Below are positions 31,203 to 43,048 of a stretch of 64,000 nt of DNA, piece by piece (the first letter of the stretch is position 1; each line of letters begins with the position of its first letter). A program made the position numbers and the translations under genes. The stretch comes from Enterobacter sp. Cy-643 (lineage in GTDB: Bacteria > Pseudomonadota > Gammaproteobacteria > Enterobacterales > Enterobacteriaceae). Below the pieces are notes generated by a model. That model saw nothing but the letters and a program-made list of their open reading frames with translations, was not told the DNA's origin and searched no databases. The stretch spans positions 310,001-374,000 of the forward strand of contig NZ_VWWV01000003.1 of NCBI RefSeq assembly GCF_011752815.1, given 5' to 3'.

Positions 31203-32588
31203 TTAAAACGCTTGTTCGCTCTGCTGTTCAGCTTTCTTCGCCAGACCATCCAACAGTTTTTGATGAATACCGCCGAAACCGCCATTGCTCATGACCAGAA
31301 TATGGTCTCCCGGCTGGGCCGTTTTCACGACCATCTCTGCGAGCGTATCCACGTCTGCACTCCAGTGGGCCGGCTGCACGCAGGCTTCGGCCACTTCTGC
31401 CACCTGCCACGGAATATGCTGCGGCTGAAGCAGGAACACTTCGTCCGCGCGCCCCAGAGAAGGTGCCAGATCGTCTTTGCATACGCCCATTTTCATGGTG
31501 TTAGAGCGAGGCTCCAGCACGGCCAGAATGCGAGCTGTGCCGCCCACTTTCCCGCGTAAAGCAGCAAGCGTGGCCAGAATCGCCGTCGGATGATGCGCGA
31601 AGTCATCATAAACCGTGACGCCATGTGCCTCACCGCGCAGTTCAAGACGGCGACGGGCGTTCACAAAGCTCCCCAGCGCCTGGGCTGCGTCAGCCGGAGT
31701 AACACCAACGTGGCGGGCGGCGGCAATTGCCATCAGTCCGTTATGCATGTTGTGTTCGCCGACCAGCTGCCAGTTCACGGTGCCCACGCATTCGCCGTCC
31801 AGGTAAACGTCCCACTGTGAAGCATCGGTCGTCAGCTTCTTCGCCTGCCAGTGGCCCTGATCGCCCACCAGCTCCTGCTCGCTCCAGCAGCCCATCGCCA
31901 GGGTTTGCTTCAGATTGATATCGTTTTCCGGCCAGATAATTTTTCCCTGGCCCGGAACGATGCGAACCAGGTGATGGAACTGCTTCTGGATTGCTTTCAG
32001 ATCGTCAAAGATATCCGCGTGATCGAACTCGAGGTTATTGAGGATCAGCGTCCGCGGGCAGTAATGGACAAATTTGGAGCGTTTGTCGAAGAAGGCGCAG
32101 TCGTATTCATCGGCTTCAATGACGAAGAAGGCGCTATCGCCCAGGCGCGCAGACACGTCAAAGTTGCCCGGTACGCCGCCGATGACAAAGCCAGGCTTAT
32201 AGCCACAGGCTTCAAGGATCCAGGTCGCCATACCGGCGGTGGTAGTTTTCCCGTGCGTACCCGCCACAGCAATTACCCAGCGATCACGCAGCACAAAGTC
32301 ATGCAGCCATTGCGGGCCTGACATATACGGAATGCCCTGCTCCAGAACGGCTTCCACGCACGGGTTTCCGCGCGTCATCGCGTTACCGATGATCACCAGA
32401 TCCGGATGTGGGTCGAGCTGGCTGGCGTCATAACCTTCGATTAACGAGATCCCCTGCTCTTCGAGCAACGTACTCATCGGCGGGTAAACATTGGCGTCCG
32501 AGCCCGTCACTTCATGCCCTAAAGAGCGAGCCAGCATCGCCAGGCCGCCCATAAAGGTGCCACAGATCCCTAGAATATGAATGCGCAT
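31203..32588 (-). CDS. mpl: UDP-N-acetylmuramate:L-alanyl-gamma-D-glutamyl-meso-diaminopimelate ligase
   Basis: Peptidoglycan recycling ligase that joins the recovered tripeptide to UDP-MurNAc in the cytoplasm. 461 residues (457 in E. coli). Mur-ligase layout: N-terminal Rossmann fold (H-I-L-G-I-C-G-T-F-M-G), ATP loop A-G-T-H-G-K-T-T-T at 109-117, E-A-D-E-Y-D-C-A-F segment, and C-terminal domain with Y-D-D-F-A-H-H-P. Divergent from fbp across 175 bases. Confidence 0.96.
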   Translation of the reverse strand: MRIHILGICGTFMGGLAMLARSLGHEVTGSDANVYPPMSTLLEEQGISLIEGYDASQLDPHPDLVIIGNAMTRGNPCVEAVLEQGIPYMSGPQWLHDFVLRDRWVIAVAGTHGKTTTAGMATWILEACGYKPGFVIGGVPGNFDVSARLGDSAFFVIEADEYDCAFFDKRSKFVHYCPRTLILNNLEFDHADIFDDLKAIQKQFHHLVRIVPGQGKIIWPENDINLKQTLAMGCWSEQELVGDQGHWQAKKLTTDASQWDVYLDGECVGTVNWQLVGEHNMHNGLMAIAAARHVGVTPADAAQALGSFVNARRRLELRGEAHGVTVYDDFAHHPTAILATLAALRGKVGGTARILAVLEPRSNTMKMGVCKDDLAPSLGRADEVFLLQPQHIPWQVAEVAEACVQPAHWSADVDTLAEMVVKTAQPGDHILVMSNGGFGGIHQKLLDGLAKKAEQQSEQAF

Positions 32589-32763
32589 ACGAAACTATCC
32601 TTTCTTTGTTTGGCGCACATTCTAACCGCATGACTGCGGAGGCGAAACGCATTTCAGGATATTCCTTATCTTGCTGGCGCGATTCACCTGTGCGCGACAA
32701 TTTGAAAATTTGTTAAGATTGTTGCGATCGCTTTATCCAACATAATGATGCAGGGAAAGTGTT

Positions 32764-33762
32764 ATGAAAACGTTAGGTGAATTTATTGTCGAAAAGCAGC
32801 ATGAGTTTTCCCATGCTACCGGTGAGCTCACGGCTTTACTGTCGGCAATAAAGCTGGGCGCTAAAATCATCCACCGCGATATCAATAAGGCCGGTCTGGT
32901 CGATATCCTGGGGGCGAGCGGTGCCGAGAACGTGCAGGGCGAGGAGCAGCAAAAACTCGACCTGTTCGCGAATGAAAAACTGAAGGCAGCGTTAAAAGCA
33001 CGCGGCATTGTGGCCGGTATCGCCTCCGAAGAAGAAGACGAGATCGTGGTCTTTGAAGGCGCCGAGCAGGCAAAATATGTCGTGCTGATGGACCCGCTTG
33101 ACGGATCTTCTAACATTGATGTCAACGTCTCCGTTGGCACCATTTTCTCTATTTATCGCCGCATTACGCCAGTCGGCACGCCGGTCACCGAGGAGGACTT
33201 TCTCCAGCCGGGTAATCAGCAGGTTGCCGCCGGTTACGTGGTTTATGGCTCATCAACGATGCTGGTTTACACCACCGGCTGCGGCGTACACGCCTTCACC
33301 TACGATCCTTCTCTCGGCGTATTCTGCCTGAGCCAGGAACGTATGCGCTTCCCGGAGAGAGGCAACACTTACTCCATCAACGAAGGCAACTACATTAAAT
33401 TCCCGACCGGCGTGAAGAAGTACATCAAGTTCTGCCAGGAAGAAGATGCCGCCAGCAAGCGCCCGTACACCTCGCGCTACATCGGTTCACTGGTGGCGGA
33501 CTTCCACCGCAACCTGCTGAAAGGCGGGATTTATCTTTACCCAAGCACCGCCAGCCACCCGGAAGGGAAACTGCGTTTACTGTATGAGGGCAACCCGATG
33601 GCGTTCCTCGCGGAACAGGCCGGCGGGAAAGCCAGCGACGGGAAAGAGAGAATTCTGGATATCATCCCAACCACGCTGCACCAGCGCCGCCCGTTCTTCG
33701 TCGGCACGAAACACATGGTCGATGACGTAGAGCGCTTTATTCGCGAATACCCGGACGCCTGA
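32764..33762 (+). CDS. fbp: Fructose-1,6-bisphosphatase class I
   Basis: Gluconeogenic phosphatase, 332 residues as in E. coli. The metal and phosphate motif [10 protein letters not shown] is present, with the acidic E-E-E-D-E loop before it and C-terminal substrate residues Y-P-S-T-A and [10 protein letters not shown]. Start ATG 32764 follows an AGGGAAAG site. In E. coli ytfQRT-yjfF lie between ppa and fbp; here a chemoreceptor gene occupies that space. Confidence 0.97.
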   Translation: MKTLGEFIVEKQHEFSHATGELTALLSAIKLGAKIIHRDINKAGLVDILGASGAENVQGEEQQKLDLFANEKLKAALKARGIVAGIASEEEDEIVVFEGAEQAKYVVLMDPLDGSSNIDVNVSVGTIFSIYRRITPVGTPVTEEDFLQPGNQQVAAGYVVYGSSTMLVYTTGCGVHAFTYDPSLGVFCLSQERMRFPERGNTYSINEGNYIKFPTGVKKYIKFCQEEDAASKRPYTSRYIGSLVADFHRNLLKGGIYLYPSTASHPEGKLRLLYEGNPMAFLAEQAGGKASDGKERILDIIPTTLHQRRPFFVGTKHMVDDVERFIREYPDA

Positions 33763-33776
33763 TTTCCCGACGTGAT

Positions 33777-33802
33777 ACGCCTCTCCTTTATGGGAGAGGC
33801 GT
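33777..33802. terminator. Hairpin between fbp and the chemoreceptor gene
   Basis: ACGCCTCTCC and GGAGAGGCGT form a perfect 10-base stem with a 6-base loop in the convergent gap. T-runs are poor on both sides, so the strength is uncertain. Confidence 0.7.
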
Positions 33803-33809
33803 GACGAGA

Positions 33810-35363
33810 TTAATAGCGGAAGGAAGCCATCGCCGCGACAAGCTGCTGCGACTGCTCTTCAAGCGAATGCGTTGCCGCAGTGGACTGCTCAACTAAAGCC
33901 GCGTTCTGCTGTGCCGCCTCATCCATCTGGCTTACCGCAATATTCACCTGCTCAATACCGTGGCTCTGCTCGTTGGACGCGTTGGCAATCTCACGCACCA
34001 GTTTGGTCATGCGCATAATTTCTTCGGCGATTTCGTCCATGGTTTCCCCGGCCTGCTGCGCCAGATCGCTACCCTCACCCACGTGCGTTTGCGAATCGGA
34101 AATCAAGGTACGGATCTCTTTTGCCGCCTCAGCGCTGCGGCTTGCCAGGGTACGAACTTCACCGGCTACCACGGCGAAACCACGGCCTTGCTCACCCGCG
34201 CGGGCGGCTTCCACCGAAGCGTTGAGCGCCAGAATATTGGTCTGGAAAGCGATACCGTCGATGACGCTCAGAATGTCAGCGATACGCCCTGCGCTGCCGG
34301 AAATATCACGCATTTTTTCAATCACGTAGCAAACCATTTCGCTGCCGCGGTCGGCCGTATCGGAGACGACTTTCGCCAGCTTGTGCGCCTGCTCGGCGTT
34401 ATCGGCGTTTTGCTTCACCGTCGCGGTAATTTGTTCCATGCTGGCCGCCGTTTCCTCCAGCGAGGTCGCCGTGGACTCCGTACGCTGGGAAAGATTGAGG
34501 TTGCCGGCCGCCAGTTCACGGCTGCCGGTATCAATCTGGGAAGAGGCATCCCGCACGCGGCTGACCGACTCCACTAGCGAGGTTCTCATCGCCACAATCG
34601 CGCTGGCAAGGCGGCCAAATTCGTTATTGCCCGTTTGCGGGAGCGGTTGAGTCAGGTCGCCATCCGCCACAAACTCCAGCTGATGAATGGCTTCATCCAA
34701 CGGTTTCAGCAGCAGGTGACGCAGCGCCAGCCAGACCAGCACAATGATCGCAGCGGTCAGCAGTGCAGCAAGAATAATAAAGCCCAGAACGATTGTCTTG
34801 TGCAGCTGAACGGCAGCCACTTCACTGTTTCCGCGCGTTTCCCCCCAGCGCTGGAAAGCCTGCACGTCAGTATCAAACTTCAGCCCCAGCGGGATCAGGC
34901 TTTTTTCCAACAGGTCGTAATAGTCGTCCGGGCTTTGCTTTTGCAGCGCAGCTAACATCGGCGTTATGCCCTGCGTCTGATAGGTGCCAAAGCTTTGCGC
35001 CAGGCCTGCAAGCAGAGCGTTGCCCTGGTCGTCATTCACGCCGCTGTCGATGACGGACTTCAGGTTTTTCTGCGCCAGCCCAACTTCACCCACGATCTTC
35101 TGCGTGGCTTTTGTCGCGTCGTCCAGCATGCCAATTTCCATCTGGCGTACCGCCTGGCTTGCCTCGTTTCTGGCGCGAAGCAGCAGAATATAGCCATCGC
35201 TAATACGCACCATTTGCTCACCCTGCAGGCGGTTGATGCGCTCAAGAGAAGTGGAACTTTGCTGCAGGGCATAAATGCCGATGCCGCTTACAACCAACAG
35301 CAAGAACGTCATAACCGCTAACAGCGTCAGCAGCCCCGTGCGAATCGACAAATTTCTCAACAT
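33810..35363 (-). CDS. Methyl-accepting chemotaxis protein (no C-terminal pentapeptide)
   Basis: Transmembrane chemoreceptor of 517 residues. It has an N-terminal helix (about 10-32), a four-helix-bundle (TarH-type) periplasmic sensor to about 190, a second membrane helix (about 190-215), HAMP, and a signalling domain with the invariant hairpin tip [23 protein letters not shown]. It ends ...V-A-A-M-A-S-F-R-Y and so lacks the NWETF-type CheR/CheB tether of Tsr and Tar; it would depend on other receptors for efficient methylation. A perfect sigma-28 promoter lies 48 bases upstream. Ligand unknown. Not in E. coli at this locus. Confidence 0.93.
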   Translation of the reverse strand: MLRNLSIRTGLLTLLAVMTFLLLVVSGIGIYALQQSSTSLERINRLQGEQMVRISDGYILLLRARNEASQAVRQMEIGMLDDATKATQKIVGEVGLAQKNLKSVIDSGVNDDQGNALLAGLAQSFGTYQTQGITPMLAALQKQSPDDYYDLLEKSLIPLGLKFDTDVQAFQRWGETRGNSEVAAVQLHKTIVLGFIILAALLTAAIIVLVWLALRHLLLKPLDEAIHQLEFVADGDLTQPLPQTGNNEFGRLASAIVAMRTSLVESVSRVRDASSQIDTGSRELAAGNLNLSQRTESTATSLEETAASMEQITATVKQNADNAEQAHKLAKVVSDTADRGSEMVCYVIEKMRDISGSAGRIADILSVIDGIAFQTNILALNASVEAARAGEQGRGFAVVAGEVRTLASRSAEAAKEIRTLISDSQTHVGEGSDLAQQAGETMDEIAEEIMRMTKLVREIANASNEQSHGIEQVNIAVSQMDEAAQQNAALVEQSTAATHSLEEQSQQLVAAMASFRY

Positions 35364-35411
35364 GCTTAATTCCCGGTTTAACGATGGCTCATGAATAAAG
35401 TAGTGAGCGTG

Positions 35412-35438
35412 TTATCGGCAATTTTCGGAAAATGTTTA
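35412..35438 (-). promoter_or_regulatory. Sigma-28 (FliA) promoter of the chemoreceptor gene
   Basis: On the minus strand TAAA-N15-GCCGATAA, an exact match to the class 3 flagellar consensus, lying 48 bases before the chemoreceptor ATG. It shows the gene belongs to the flagellar regulon. Confidence 0.9.
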
Positions 35439-35646
35439 ATCAATTTGCGTTATTTACGTTCGTTAAGTGCTTGTTGCCATGATGTTTAGCTCAATTATGA
35501 CAATGAAATGACTCAAGATTTGAGTAGCCTGAAGCGGGGCATTTGACCCGCCGGGAGATTCGCGGTCAAAAAACAGCAAAAGACATTTAACCGCAGTTGG
35601 CTATAATATCGGGCACTTGAAATACACCAGGTTAAAGGAAACAGAC

Positions 35647-36177
35647 ATGAGCTTACTCAACGTCCCTGCGGGTAAAGATCTGCCGGAAGACATCTACGTT
35701 GTTATCGAAATCCCTGCTAACGCCGATCCAATCAAATACGAAGTAGACAAAGAGAGCGGCGCGCTGTTTGTTGACCGTTTCATGTCTACCGCGATGTTCT
35801 ACCCGTGCAACTACGGCTACATCAACCACACTCTGTCTCTGGACGGTGACCCGGTTGACGTGCTGGTCCCAACGCCATACCCGCTGGAGCCAGGTAGCGT
35901 GATTCGCTGCCGTCCAGTTGGCGTGCTGAAAATGACCGACGAGTCTGGCGAAGATGCAAAACTGGTTGCGGTCCCGCACACCAAGCTGAGCAAAGAGTAC
36001 GATCACATCAAAGATGTGAACGATCTGCCAGAACTGCTGAAAGCGCAGATCACTCACTTCTTCGAGCACTACAAAGATCTCGAGAAAGGCAAATGGGTGA
36101 AAGTTGACGGCTGGGATAACGCCGAAGCCGCTAAAGCTGAAATCATCGCTTCTTTCGAACGCGCTGCTAAGAAGTAA
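35647..36177 (+). CDS. ppa: Inorganic pyrophosphatase
   Basis: Essential cytoplasmic hydrolase of pyrophosphate, 176 residues like E. coli Ppa. The metal-site signature D-G-D-P-V-D-V-L-V and the active-site segment F-Y-P-C-N-Y-G-Y-I are intact. ATG 35647 has an AAAGGAA site; the in-frame ATG at 35617 is not conserved. A good -10 (TATAAT, 35602-35607) lies upstream. Codon use is strongly biased, as expected for a highly expressed gene. Confidence 0.97.
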   Translation: MSLLNVPAGKDLPEDIYVVIEIPANADPIKYEVDKESGALFVDRFMSTAMFYPCNYGYINHTLSLDGDPVDVLVPTPYPLEPGSVIRCRPVGVLKMTDESGEDAKLVAVPHTKLSKEYDHIKDVNDLPELLKAQITHFFEHYKDLEKGKWVKVDGWDNAEAAKAEIIASFERAAKK

Positions 36178-36195
36178 GTTAGCCCGCCTGAAAGA

Positions 36196-36223
36196 AAAAA
36201 CACCGCCCAAGGGCGGTGTTTTT
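36196..36223 (+). terminator. Intrinsic terminator of ppa
   Basis: AAAAACACCGCCC-AA-GGGCGGTGTTTTT: a 13-base stem including the A/T ends, with T-run, 18 bases after ppa. Confidence 0.9.
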
Positions 36224-36295
36224 GTTTCTGCCGCCCACCTCATCAGGCAGACAGGCAAAAAACGGCCACGTGTTGGCGAGGCCGCTTAGGTGTGA

Positions 36296-36640
36296 TTAAT
36301 ACTTTTCTCGATCCAGCCAGTTCCCGCTGTCGATACGGGTTAACCCCTCGACAGGACGCTGATAAACATACATCCACGCACCGCCGTAAGGGGTCTGAAT
36401 CAGCTGACGGCTGTACTCTCCCCCTTTGGTGCGAAGCGCGTCCAGCTCAGAAAGCGTAGAGGCGTCTATCCGGTAAACTTCGCCGGAAACCACGCCATCA
36501 CCCGGCACGGCGCCTGGATAATGCCCAAGGCTATACAACACGTAGTTTTCCTGCGTGTGGTCGCCCAGCCACTGGGCGTTGGTCATCCAGTGGCTGTTGC
36601 CTTGTTTGCGTCGTAAACTGCCGTAAACAAATATTCGCAT
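36296..36640 (-). CDS. ytfP: Gamma-glutamylcyclotransferase-like protein YtfP
   Basis: Cytoplasmic 114-residue protein of the GGCT/AIG2 family; in E. coli YtfP (113 residues) the enzyme activity is unproven. The substrate-loop motif V-Y-G-S-L-R-R at the N-terminus (residues 4-10) is present, and Glu46-type acidic residues follow in V-S-G-E-V-Y. It follows tamB by two bases on the minus strand, as in E. coli tamA-tamB-ytfP. Confidence 0.94.
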   Translation of the reverse strand: MRIFVYGSLRRKQGNSHWMTNAQWLGDHTQENYVLYSLGHYPGAVPGDGVVSGEVYRIDASTLSELDALRTKGGEYSRQLIQTPYGGAWMYVYQRPVEGLTRIDSGNWLDREKY

Positions 36641-36642
36641 TG

Positions 36643-39600
36643 CTAAAACTCAAACTGATAGAGCAAATCTAGTGCCTGATCTACGCCAGACACCGCTTCC
36701 AGATACAGCTTAGGCATCAGACGATAACGTAACGTTAACGTCGCCAGAGAGTCAAAAATACCTACGCCATATTTAACCTGTAGACCCGGCAGTACATAGC
36801 CGCTAACCACCACCTGAGAAGAATCACCCACTCCCGCAGTGTCGAGCGCCAGATTGCTTACGCCAAACGTCTCGCCGATTTTACCCACAACCTGACCACT
36901 TTGTGCAACCCCCAGACCTACAAGCATTGACGTCATCGCGTCGCCGTCGTTGCCGGAAGTATCTAAACCCTGGCCGCGAAGCAGGTAGGATAAGGCTTCC
37001 TGCTGGGACATCGCCGGGTCAGAGAATATTTCAGCTTTTGGCTCATCTGCCGGACCCGTCACACGCACACCGGCCGTGACGCTGTTTTCGGTCGAGTCCG
37101 GGTTACGAATGGCTTCGATATTCAGGTACGGGTTGTCCGGCGGGCCGGAGAACAGCAGCTCGCCTTTGCGGACGATAAGATCCTGGCCGTAAGCGTGGAA
37201 GCGGCCCTGAGGAATGTTTATCTGACCGTTGAGGCCGAGTCCCTGCTTGTCCTGCACCATTTTCAGATCGCCGGTCAGGCGCGCTTTCAGGCCGAAAGCG
37301 TCCAGCCGCACGTTGTTGCCGACGTGAATCGTCAGATTGCTGTTGATCGGGATCCCGGCGGATTTAGGATTAACCGGCTTCAGATCTTTATCCAGCATCA
37401 CTTCATCGCTGGAGACGCCCACGGCGCTGTCCGGCACGTCATGCACCACGATACGCGCCCACGGCACATCAACGTTACCGTTGAGAGTAAACAGGCTTGG
37501 CGTGGCCACAAATTCAATATCCGGGGAAACGTCCAGGCGCACCATCGGCGGCACGGTAATGCGCACTTTGCTGCCCTTCGCGGCTATGCGCGCCCGCCAG
37601 TTGTCGATTTGCGTCCAGTCGGCATCACCGCTTAACACAATCTGCCCCTGCTTCGTGCGTACCACGCCCTGCAGCGTGGAGTTCATCCCGTTGAAGTTCA
37701 TGGCAATCTGGCTCGGCTGCATATCGAACGGCATAAAGTTGCCTTCGACATCCACACCATTAAGCTGCATTTGCCCGAACATCTGCGGCCGTTCAAGGTT
37801 GCCGCCGAGGCGTAAGTTCGCGTTCAGCGTACCGTCCGCCTTTTCACCTTTCGAGAAGATAGCGTTGGCAATCGCCAGGGAGAAGTTGCGAATATTGACG
37901 TTGCCGCCAAGGTTACGCCGCCCCTGTGGATCGGTGATTTGAACCTGGCCGTCAAATTGCCCGTTATTCGCCACCTTCACCAGCCAGCCAAGCTGGGCGC
38001 GGTTATTCTTTAGTTCCGCATTGAGGTTCAGCGTATCAAAGGCGACCGGCAACGTATTGCCGTTCACCACCTGCGCCACTTTCACGCCGCGCCCGCTGAG
38101 CGTCACCTGGCCCTGCGGCAGGCCACCAGCTTCGCTGTCCCAGCTCACGTCGGCCTTGCCGGTAAATACGCCGCTGGCCTGGGTATCCGCCGGCATTACC
38201 GGTTTCAGCATGGCAAGATCGAAGCGGTTGAGGTTCACCAGCGCCCGGCCTTTCGCCCCGGCGTCGATAGTTTGCGGCACGCAAAGCTCGGCGTTCGGGT
38301 TTACCCAGCAATGCGGGCCAATGGCGATTTTCTGTTCTTTATTGCGGAAGTCCAGCGTTAGCTCGCGGTTGAGCGCCCACGGTCCTACCGGCGTATCAAA
38401 GCGGGTATCACTTAGCTTGCCGCGCCAGCGCTCTTCGTTGCGGTCGAAGCTGCCGCTCAAGTTAAGGCGCCCGGAAACGGGGTCACCCTGAATACGCAGT
38501 TGCAGCTGATGCTGCTTCTCATCGCCTTTCGCGTCCAGCGTGACGAGATCTACTTTCACGCCCGGCTGAGCAACACGTTCTACGCGCAGGTTGAGGTTCC
38601 CCGCAATTTGGTCGCTCGATTTCACATCGCCTTTCAGCAGAACACGGGCAATCGTCAACTCCTGCCAGCGCAGGCCGTTTGCCGTCAGGTCAGCCAGCAA
38701 TTGCGGCGCTTTCACGTCGCCACGAACCTTCACGATCCCTTTCGCCGTGCCGCCTAAACCAGGCAAGGCGTTGTCCAGGTTCGGGGCATTAATGTTGGCG
38801 TCGAGGTTTAGCGCTTTCTCACCCAGCTCCCCTTTGACATCCACGGTATTGCGACCCAATTCAAGATGCAGACCCGGCACCTTCCACTGCATATAGCTGT
38901 TGCCCTGCAGCATGCCCTCCACATTGACCTTGTTCTGTTTCACGTTGCCGGCAAGCTTCAGCGCGGGAATATCCAACTGCCAGCTGCCGCCATACAGGCT
39001 TCCCCGGGTTTTGATCTTACCGTCCAGCTTCGCGGGCCAGTCCGGGAACTGCTTCGCGGTGTTGATTCCGGCCAGCGTTAGTTCACCCTGCCAGCTGATG
39101 GCTTTGCTCCAGTCCACCAGCGCTTTCAGATCCGTATTCCCCTGCAGCGCGGCCACGCGCAGCTTATCGAGGCTAAACTGCTGTTCGTTGCCTTTGCCGT
39201 CCAGCGTGATGGTGGCAGGTGGAACCTGATCCCCCTTCACCGCGGTGCTAAAGGTCAGCTTGTAGTCGGTCATTTTACCGGTCAGACGCAGTTTAAGATC
39301 GTCGGCCTGGTACTGCTTCTCGCCGGTCAGCGGCCAGGCAAGCTGCTTGCTGTCCAATTCAACGCTGAGCGGCAGCCCGGCTTCGGCCAGGCGGGTTTTG
39401 GCCTTCAACTGCATCCCCACCGGCCCCGAAAGGTTGACGCCCACGTTCAGTTCGTCGCGCAGGGCGCCGCCCACGGTCATCTTCACCTTTTCGCCTTTCA
39501 GCGGATCGATGTTCAGCGTGCTATTGAGCGTTAAGTCAACCGGCCAGTTGTCGCGTAGCTGCGCGCTGCCGGTGGCGTTCACCAGCCCCTGAGAGGAGTC

Positions 39601-40419
39601 CACATCCAGCGCATCCAGTTTGAGATTGCCGTCAATGCTGCTCACTTTCAGCAACAGCGAGTTGACCATCAAATCCGTATCGCCGGTCAGACGCAGACGC
39701 GCGCCGCGAAATTCCTGAATATTCAGATTTACCGGCAAATTAACGTCGGTCATTTCAGGCAACAGCGGCTTCTCAAACAATTGCTTCAGCGTTTCGCCGA
39801 GCGGCGCTTCTTCCGGCTGAGGATGTTGAATTTTCGGCTCGACAATCTCTTCTTTTGCCACCTGCGCGGCTTTTGGCAACGCAATCAGCAAACCTTCCAG
39901 CGATGTCGGGGTCAGCGTCAGGTTGCGCTGCTCCCAGGTCAGGCCACTGGAGAAATCCATCACCGAAACGGTGGTGTCGTCGATTTTTACATTGACGTTG
40001 TTCAACGCCACGCGGCTCAGGGTAATCGGGTACGGCGTGGAGAGATTTAGCGGGCCGCTGTCCTCTTCCTGTACCGGGGCAGACGGCGGCATTTTTTTCG
40101 TGTCGACCGCAACATCCACATCTTTCAGCGAGAAGTCATTCACGCACAGGCTGCTGTGCCACAGGCAGTTAAGCTTCACGGCAAGGTGAACTTCGCCCGC
40201 ACGCACCGCGACGCCGGGCTGCTCATAACGCAGGTTCTTTAACGTCAGATTACGCCAGCCGCCGTCAACCTGAGCAATATTCAGCCCCGGCACCCAGCGA
40301 TTAGCGCCTTTAAACAGCAAATGCAGGCCCGGCGTTGTCCCGACCAGGAAACCGACTGCGGCGATCAGCAGCACAATCACAGCCAGCACCGCGAGGCTTA
40401 TTTTTTTCCAGCGACTCAT
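36643..40419 (-). CDS. tamB: Translocation and assembly module subunit TamB
   Basis: Periplasm-spanning protein of 1258 residues (1259 in E. coli) anchored in the inner membrane by an N-terminal signal-anchor (about 7-27). The body is a long beta-taco groove thought to carry phospholipids and help outer-membrane protein assembly, and the C-terminal DUF490/TamB domain contacts TamA, ending in Q-F-E-F. The ATG overlaps the tamA stop by four bases, so the pair is translationally coupled. Confidence 0.96.
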   Translation of the reverse strand: MSRWKKISLAVLAVIVLLIAAVGFLVGTTPGLHLLFKGANRWVPGLNIAQVDGGWRNLTLKNLRYEQPGVAVRAGEVHLAVKLNCLWHSSLCVNDFSLKDVDVAVDTKKMPPSAPVQEEDSGPLNLSTPYPITLSRVALNNVNVKIDDTTVSVMDFSSGLTWEQRNLTLTPTSLEGLLIALPKAAQVAKEEIVEPKIQHPQPEEAPLGETLKQLFEKPLLPEMTDVNLPVNLNIQEFRGARLRLTGDTDLMVNSLLLKVSSIDGNLKLDALDVDSSQGLVNATGSAQLRDNWPVDLTLNSTLNIDPLKGEKVKMTVGGALRDELNVGVNLSGPVGMQLKAKTRLAEAGLPLSVELDSKQLAWPLTGEKQYQADDLKLRLTGKMTDYKLTFSTAVKGDQVPPATITLDGKGNEQQFSLDKLRVAALQGNTDLKALVDWSKAISWQGELTLAGINTAKQFPDWPAKLDGKIKTRGSLYGGSWQLDIPALKLAGNVKQNKVNVEGMLQGNSYMQWKVPGLHLELGRNTVDVKGELGEKALNLDANINAPNLDNALPGLGGTAKGIVKVRGDVKAPQLLADLTANGLRWQELTIARVLLKGDVKSSDQIAGNLNLRVERVAQPGVKVDLVTLDAKGDEKQHQLQLRIQGDPVSGRLNLSGSFDRNEERWRGKLSDTRFDTPVGPWALNRELTLDFRNKEQKIAIGPHCWVNPNAELCVPQTIDAGAKGRALVNLNRFDLAMLKPVMPADTQASGVFTGKADVSWDSEAGGLPQGQVTLSGRGVKVAQVVNGNTLPVAFDTLNLNAELKNNRAQLGWLVKVANNGQFDGQVQITDPQGRRNLGGNVNIRNFSLAIANAIFSKGEKADGTLNANLRLGGNLERPQMFGQMQLNGVDVEGNFMPFDMQPSQIAMNFNGMNSTLQGVVRTKQGQIVLSGDADWTQIDNWRARIAAKGSKVRITVPPMVRLDVSPDIEFVATPSLFTLNGNVDVPWARIVVHDVPDSAVGVSSDEVMLDKDLKPVNPKSAGIPINSNLTIHVGNNVRLDAFGLKARLTGDLKMVQDKQGLGLNGQINIPQGRFHAYGQDLIVRKGELLFSGPPDNPYLNIEAIRNPDSTENSVTAGVRVTGPADEPKAEIFSDPAMSQQEALSYLLRGQGLDTSGNDGDAMTSMLVGLGVAQSGQVVGKIGETFGVSNLALDTAGVGDSSQVVVSGYVLPGLQVKYGVGIFDSLATLTLRYRLMPKLYLEAVSGVDQALDLLYQFEF

Positions 40420-42152
40420 AGTTCAGGCCCCAAACCGATGTAAAACTGTAAACCGTGCTCTTCCTTGTCACCCACCGGAACCGCGAAGTCGAGCTTGATA
40501 GGCCCAACCGGGGACTGCCAGCGCACGCCAACGCCCGCGCCGGTCTTGAAGTTGCTGCGTTTGATGTCGTTCACCGCTTCACCGGAGTCAACGAACGCCG
40601 CCCCCCACCATTTGCCGGTCACGTTGTACTGGTACTCCAGCGAGCCCGTCGCCAGTTTGGAGGCCCCCGTTAACTTGCCGTTGCTGTCCTCCGGCGAGAT
40701 TGACTTGTATTTATAGCCGCGAATACTGCGGTCACCCCCGGCGAAGAAACGCAGATCCGGCGGCACTTTTTTAAAGTCGTTGGTTTCGATCCACCCTACA
40801 TTGCCGCGTACCACAAAACGGTGCTTTTCATACAGCGAACGGATCCAAACGTTTTGTGCCTGGAACACGCCGAAATCGACGCCAGAACCCCAGGCTGTAT
40901 TAGAGACATCTATCGAGTAGCGCTGCGAATCGCCCCACGTGGGCATCAGGCCGCCGCGTGAGCGAGTGCGGTTCAGGCTGACGCCAGGGTAAAGCAGCAT
41001 GGTCGTGTTGGTGACATCTGCCTGGGTAAAGTGGTCGAGGCTCCAGCGCAGGTTAACGGCACGCTGCCAGCCGCTCGACATATCCCAATAGCGCGACAGC
41101 GCCACGGTAGTAGAGTCCGATTTAGTGTCGTTGAGGTCGGTTCGCTTAAAACCGCCCTGCACCAGGTAATACTGCTCCAGCGGGCTTTTTAACAGCGGCA
41201 CTTTGTAGCTGAAGTCGAGCGTTTGCTCGGGGCCGGAAAGGCTGGTGCTGGTTGTCAGGCTATGCCCGTAGGAGTTCATCCACGGTTTTTTCCAGCTGGC
41301 CTTCACGCGCGGCCCTACGTCCGTGGAGTAGCCCACCCCGGTTTCAATGGTGTTTTCGGTGCGTGGTGTCACTACGCCCTGCAGCGGCAGCACTTTGGTC
41401 TGGCGTGATTTTTCAAACTCGGGTGCCACCACAACGGAGTTAAACCAGCCGGTGGCCGACAGGCGGCGGTTCAGCTCTGCCAGATCGCTTGACTGGTAAT
41501 AATCCCCCTGCTTAAAGGGCACAAGGTTTTGCAAATACTCTTCGCGAATCTGTGAGCCCTGAAAGGTCACCGCGCCAAAGCGGTAGCGCTCGCCGCTGTC
41601 ATAGTCGATATCCCAGAACGCCTGATGTCTGTCCAGAGAAACGCCCAGTTGGCTTTTGCGGAAATCACTGTCGAAGTAGCCCTTACGCAGCGCAATACTG
41701 GAGAGGCTTTTTTTGAAATTATCGTAGTCAGCGTGATCGAGCACGGTGCCAATTTTTGGCCGCTTGGGCAGCAATGCCAGATAGTCTTTATCCGTTCGTG
41801 CACCGCCGCGCAAAATCACATCAGTGCCGCCGATTAACACGGGCTGCCCGGCGTCAACTTGTGCCAGCAAAACCTGACGCCCCCCGTTCTGCGGAGGTGG
41901 TTTAAGCGTGAAATTGATGGTGGGCTCGTAGTAGCCCAACGCCTTTAGCCCTGCGCGAATGGCGTCGTCGACGCGTGCCTGGAAGCGACGATCCGGCGTC
42001 ACTTCATCGCTTTGGATGGTTGAAAGCTGAGCGCGGACGTTTTTTTGCAGTTCGCCGCTGAGTCCCTCAACCTGCAAACGCACGCTCGCGGCGTTAGCCC
42101 ATGCGCTCGCCACACACAGGCTTGTAATACATAAAGTACGGATTACTGGCAC
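40416..42152 (-). CDS. tamA: Translocation and assembly module subunit TamA
   Basis: Outer-membrane Omp85-family protein of 578 residues (577 in E. coli). A signal peptide (about 1-21, ending A-W-A-N-A-A) precedes three POTRA domains (to about 265) and a 16-strand barrel with the Omp85 motif [12 protein letters not shown] (the VRGF/Y-type loop) near 457. First gene of tamA-tamB-ytfP, divergent from msrA. Confidence 0.96.
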   Translation of the reverse strand: MPVIRTLCITSLCVASAWANAASVRLQVEGLSGELQKNVRAQLSTIQSDEVTPDRRFQARVDDAIRAGLKALGYYEPTINFTLKPPPQNGGRQVLLAQVDAGQPVLIGGTDVILRGGARTDKDYLALLPKRPKIGTVLDHADYDNFKKSLSSIALRKGYFDSDFRKSQLGVSLDRHQAFWDIDYDSGERYRFGAVTFQGSQIREEYLQNLVPFKQGDYYQSSDLAELNRRLSATGWFNSVVVAPEFEKSRQTKVLPLQGVVTPRTENTIETGVGYSTDVGPRVKASWKKPWMNSYGHSLTTSTSLSGPEQTLDFSYKVPLLKSPLEQYYLVQGGFKRTDLNDTKSDSTTVALSRYWDMSSGWQRAVNLRWSLDHFTQADVTNTTMLLYPGVSLNRTRSRGGLMPTWGDSQRYSIDVSNTAWGSGVDFGVFQAQNVWIRSLYEKHRFVVRGNVGWIETNDFKKVPPDLRFFAGGDRSIRGYKYKSISPEDSNGKLTGASKLATGSLEYQYNVTGKWWGAAFVDSGEAVNDIKRSNFKTGAGVGVRWQSPVGPIKLDFAVPVGDKEEHGLQFYIGLGPEL

Positions 42153-42366
42153 GTTTTCTCCTGAATATCCTTGTTCCCACCCCTGGAAGGAAACGTCATT
42201 CCCGCTCCGCGGATTAACAAAACCCTAACATCGAGGGTTGAAAATAACTCACTAGCCTAAATCTTTCTTATATGTAATGTAGTCTGTAACTCGGATGTAT
42301 TGTCTGCAATTGCAGGTCTGATGACAACCGCTCGCTTTTTTGCCGATTTTCGGGAGATCCAACACC

Positions 42367-43002
42367 ATGTCATTCTTCGACAAAACTCACAATGTGACGC
42401 AGGCCGATGCTCTGCCAGGCCGCAACACGCCGATGCCGGTCGCCACGCTTCACGCGGTTAACGAACACTCGATGACAAATGTACCAGACGGGATGGAAAT
42501 CGCGCTGTTTGCGATGGGATGTTTTTGGGGCGTAGAGCGCCTGTATTGGGAGATCCCTGGCGTTTACAGTACGGCAGCCGGCTACAGCGGCGGCTACACG
42601 CCAAACCCAACCTATCGCGAAGTCTGCAGTGGCCAGACCGGCCATGCTGAAGCGGTGCGCGTGGTTTATGATCCGAAAGTCGTGAGCTACGAGCAGCTTT
42701 TACAGGTGTTTTGGGAAAACCACGACCCGGCTCAGGGAATGCGTCAGGGTGGCGACGTCGGCACTCAGTACCGCTCCGCCATTTACCCGCTCACGCCGGA
42801 ACAGGACAAAGCTGCCCGCGCCAGCCTTGAACGTTTCCAGGCCGCGATGAATGCCGCAGGCGATAAACGTCAGGTCACCACTGAAATCGCCAACGCCGGT
42901 CCGTTCTATTATGCGGAAGACGACCACCAGCAGTATCTGTACAAGAATCCGTACGGCTACTGCGGCATTGGCGGCATCGGCGTTTGTTTGCCGCCTCAGT
43001 AA
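42367..43002 (+). CDS. msrA: Peptide methionine sulfoxide reductase MsrA
   Basis: Repairs S-methionine sulfoxide in proteins. 211 residues; catalytic Cys52 in the G-C-F-W-G motif, recycling cysteines near the C-terminus in [11 protein letters not shown], as in E. coli MsrA. I start at ATG 42367 (M-S-F-F-D-K-T-H); the frame is open nine codons upstream. In E. coli the next gene is ytfL (paeA); here a two-gene insertion intervenes. Confidence 0.97.
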   Translation: MSFFDKTHNVTQADALPGRNTPMPVATLHAVNEHSMTNVPDGMEIALFAMGCFWGVERLYWEIPGVYSTAAGYSGGYTPNPTYREVCSGQTGHAEAVRVVYDPKVVSYEQLLQVFWENHDPAQGMRQGGDVGTQYRSAIYPLTPEQDKAARASLERFQAAMNAAGDKRQVTTEIANAGPFYYAEDDHQQYLYKNPYGYCGIGGIGVCLPPQ

Positions 43003-43048
43003 ACGTCCCCTGAAAGCCAGTCATCGACTGGCTTTTTCTTTAGCATAG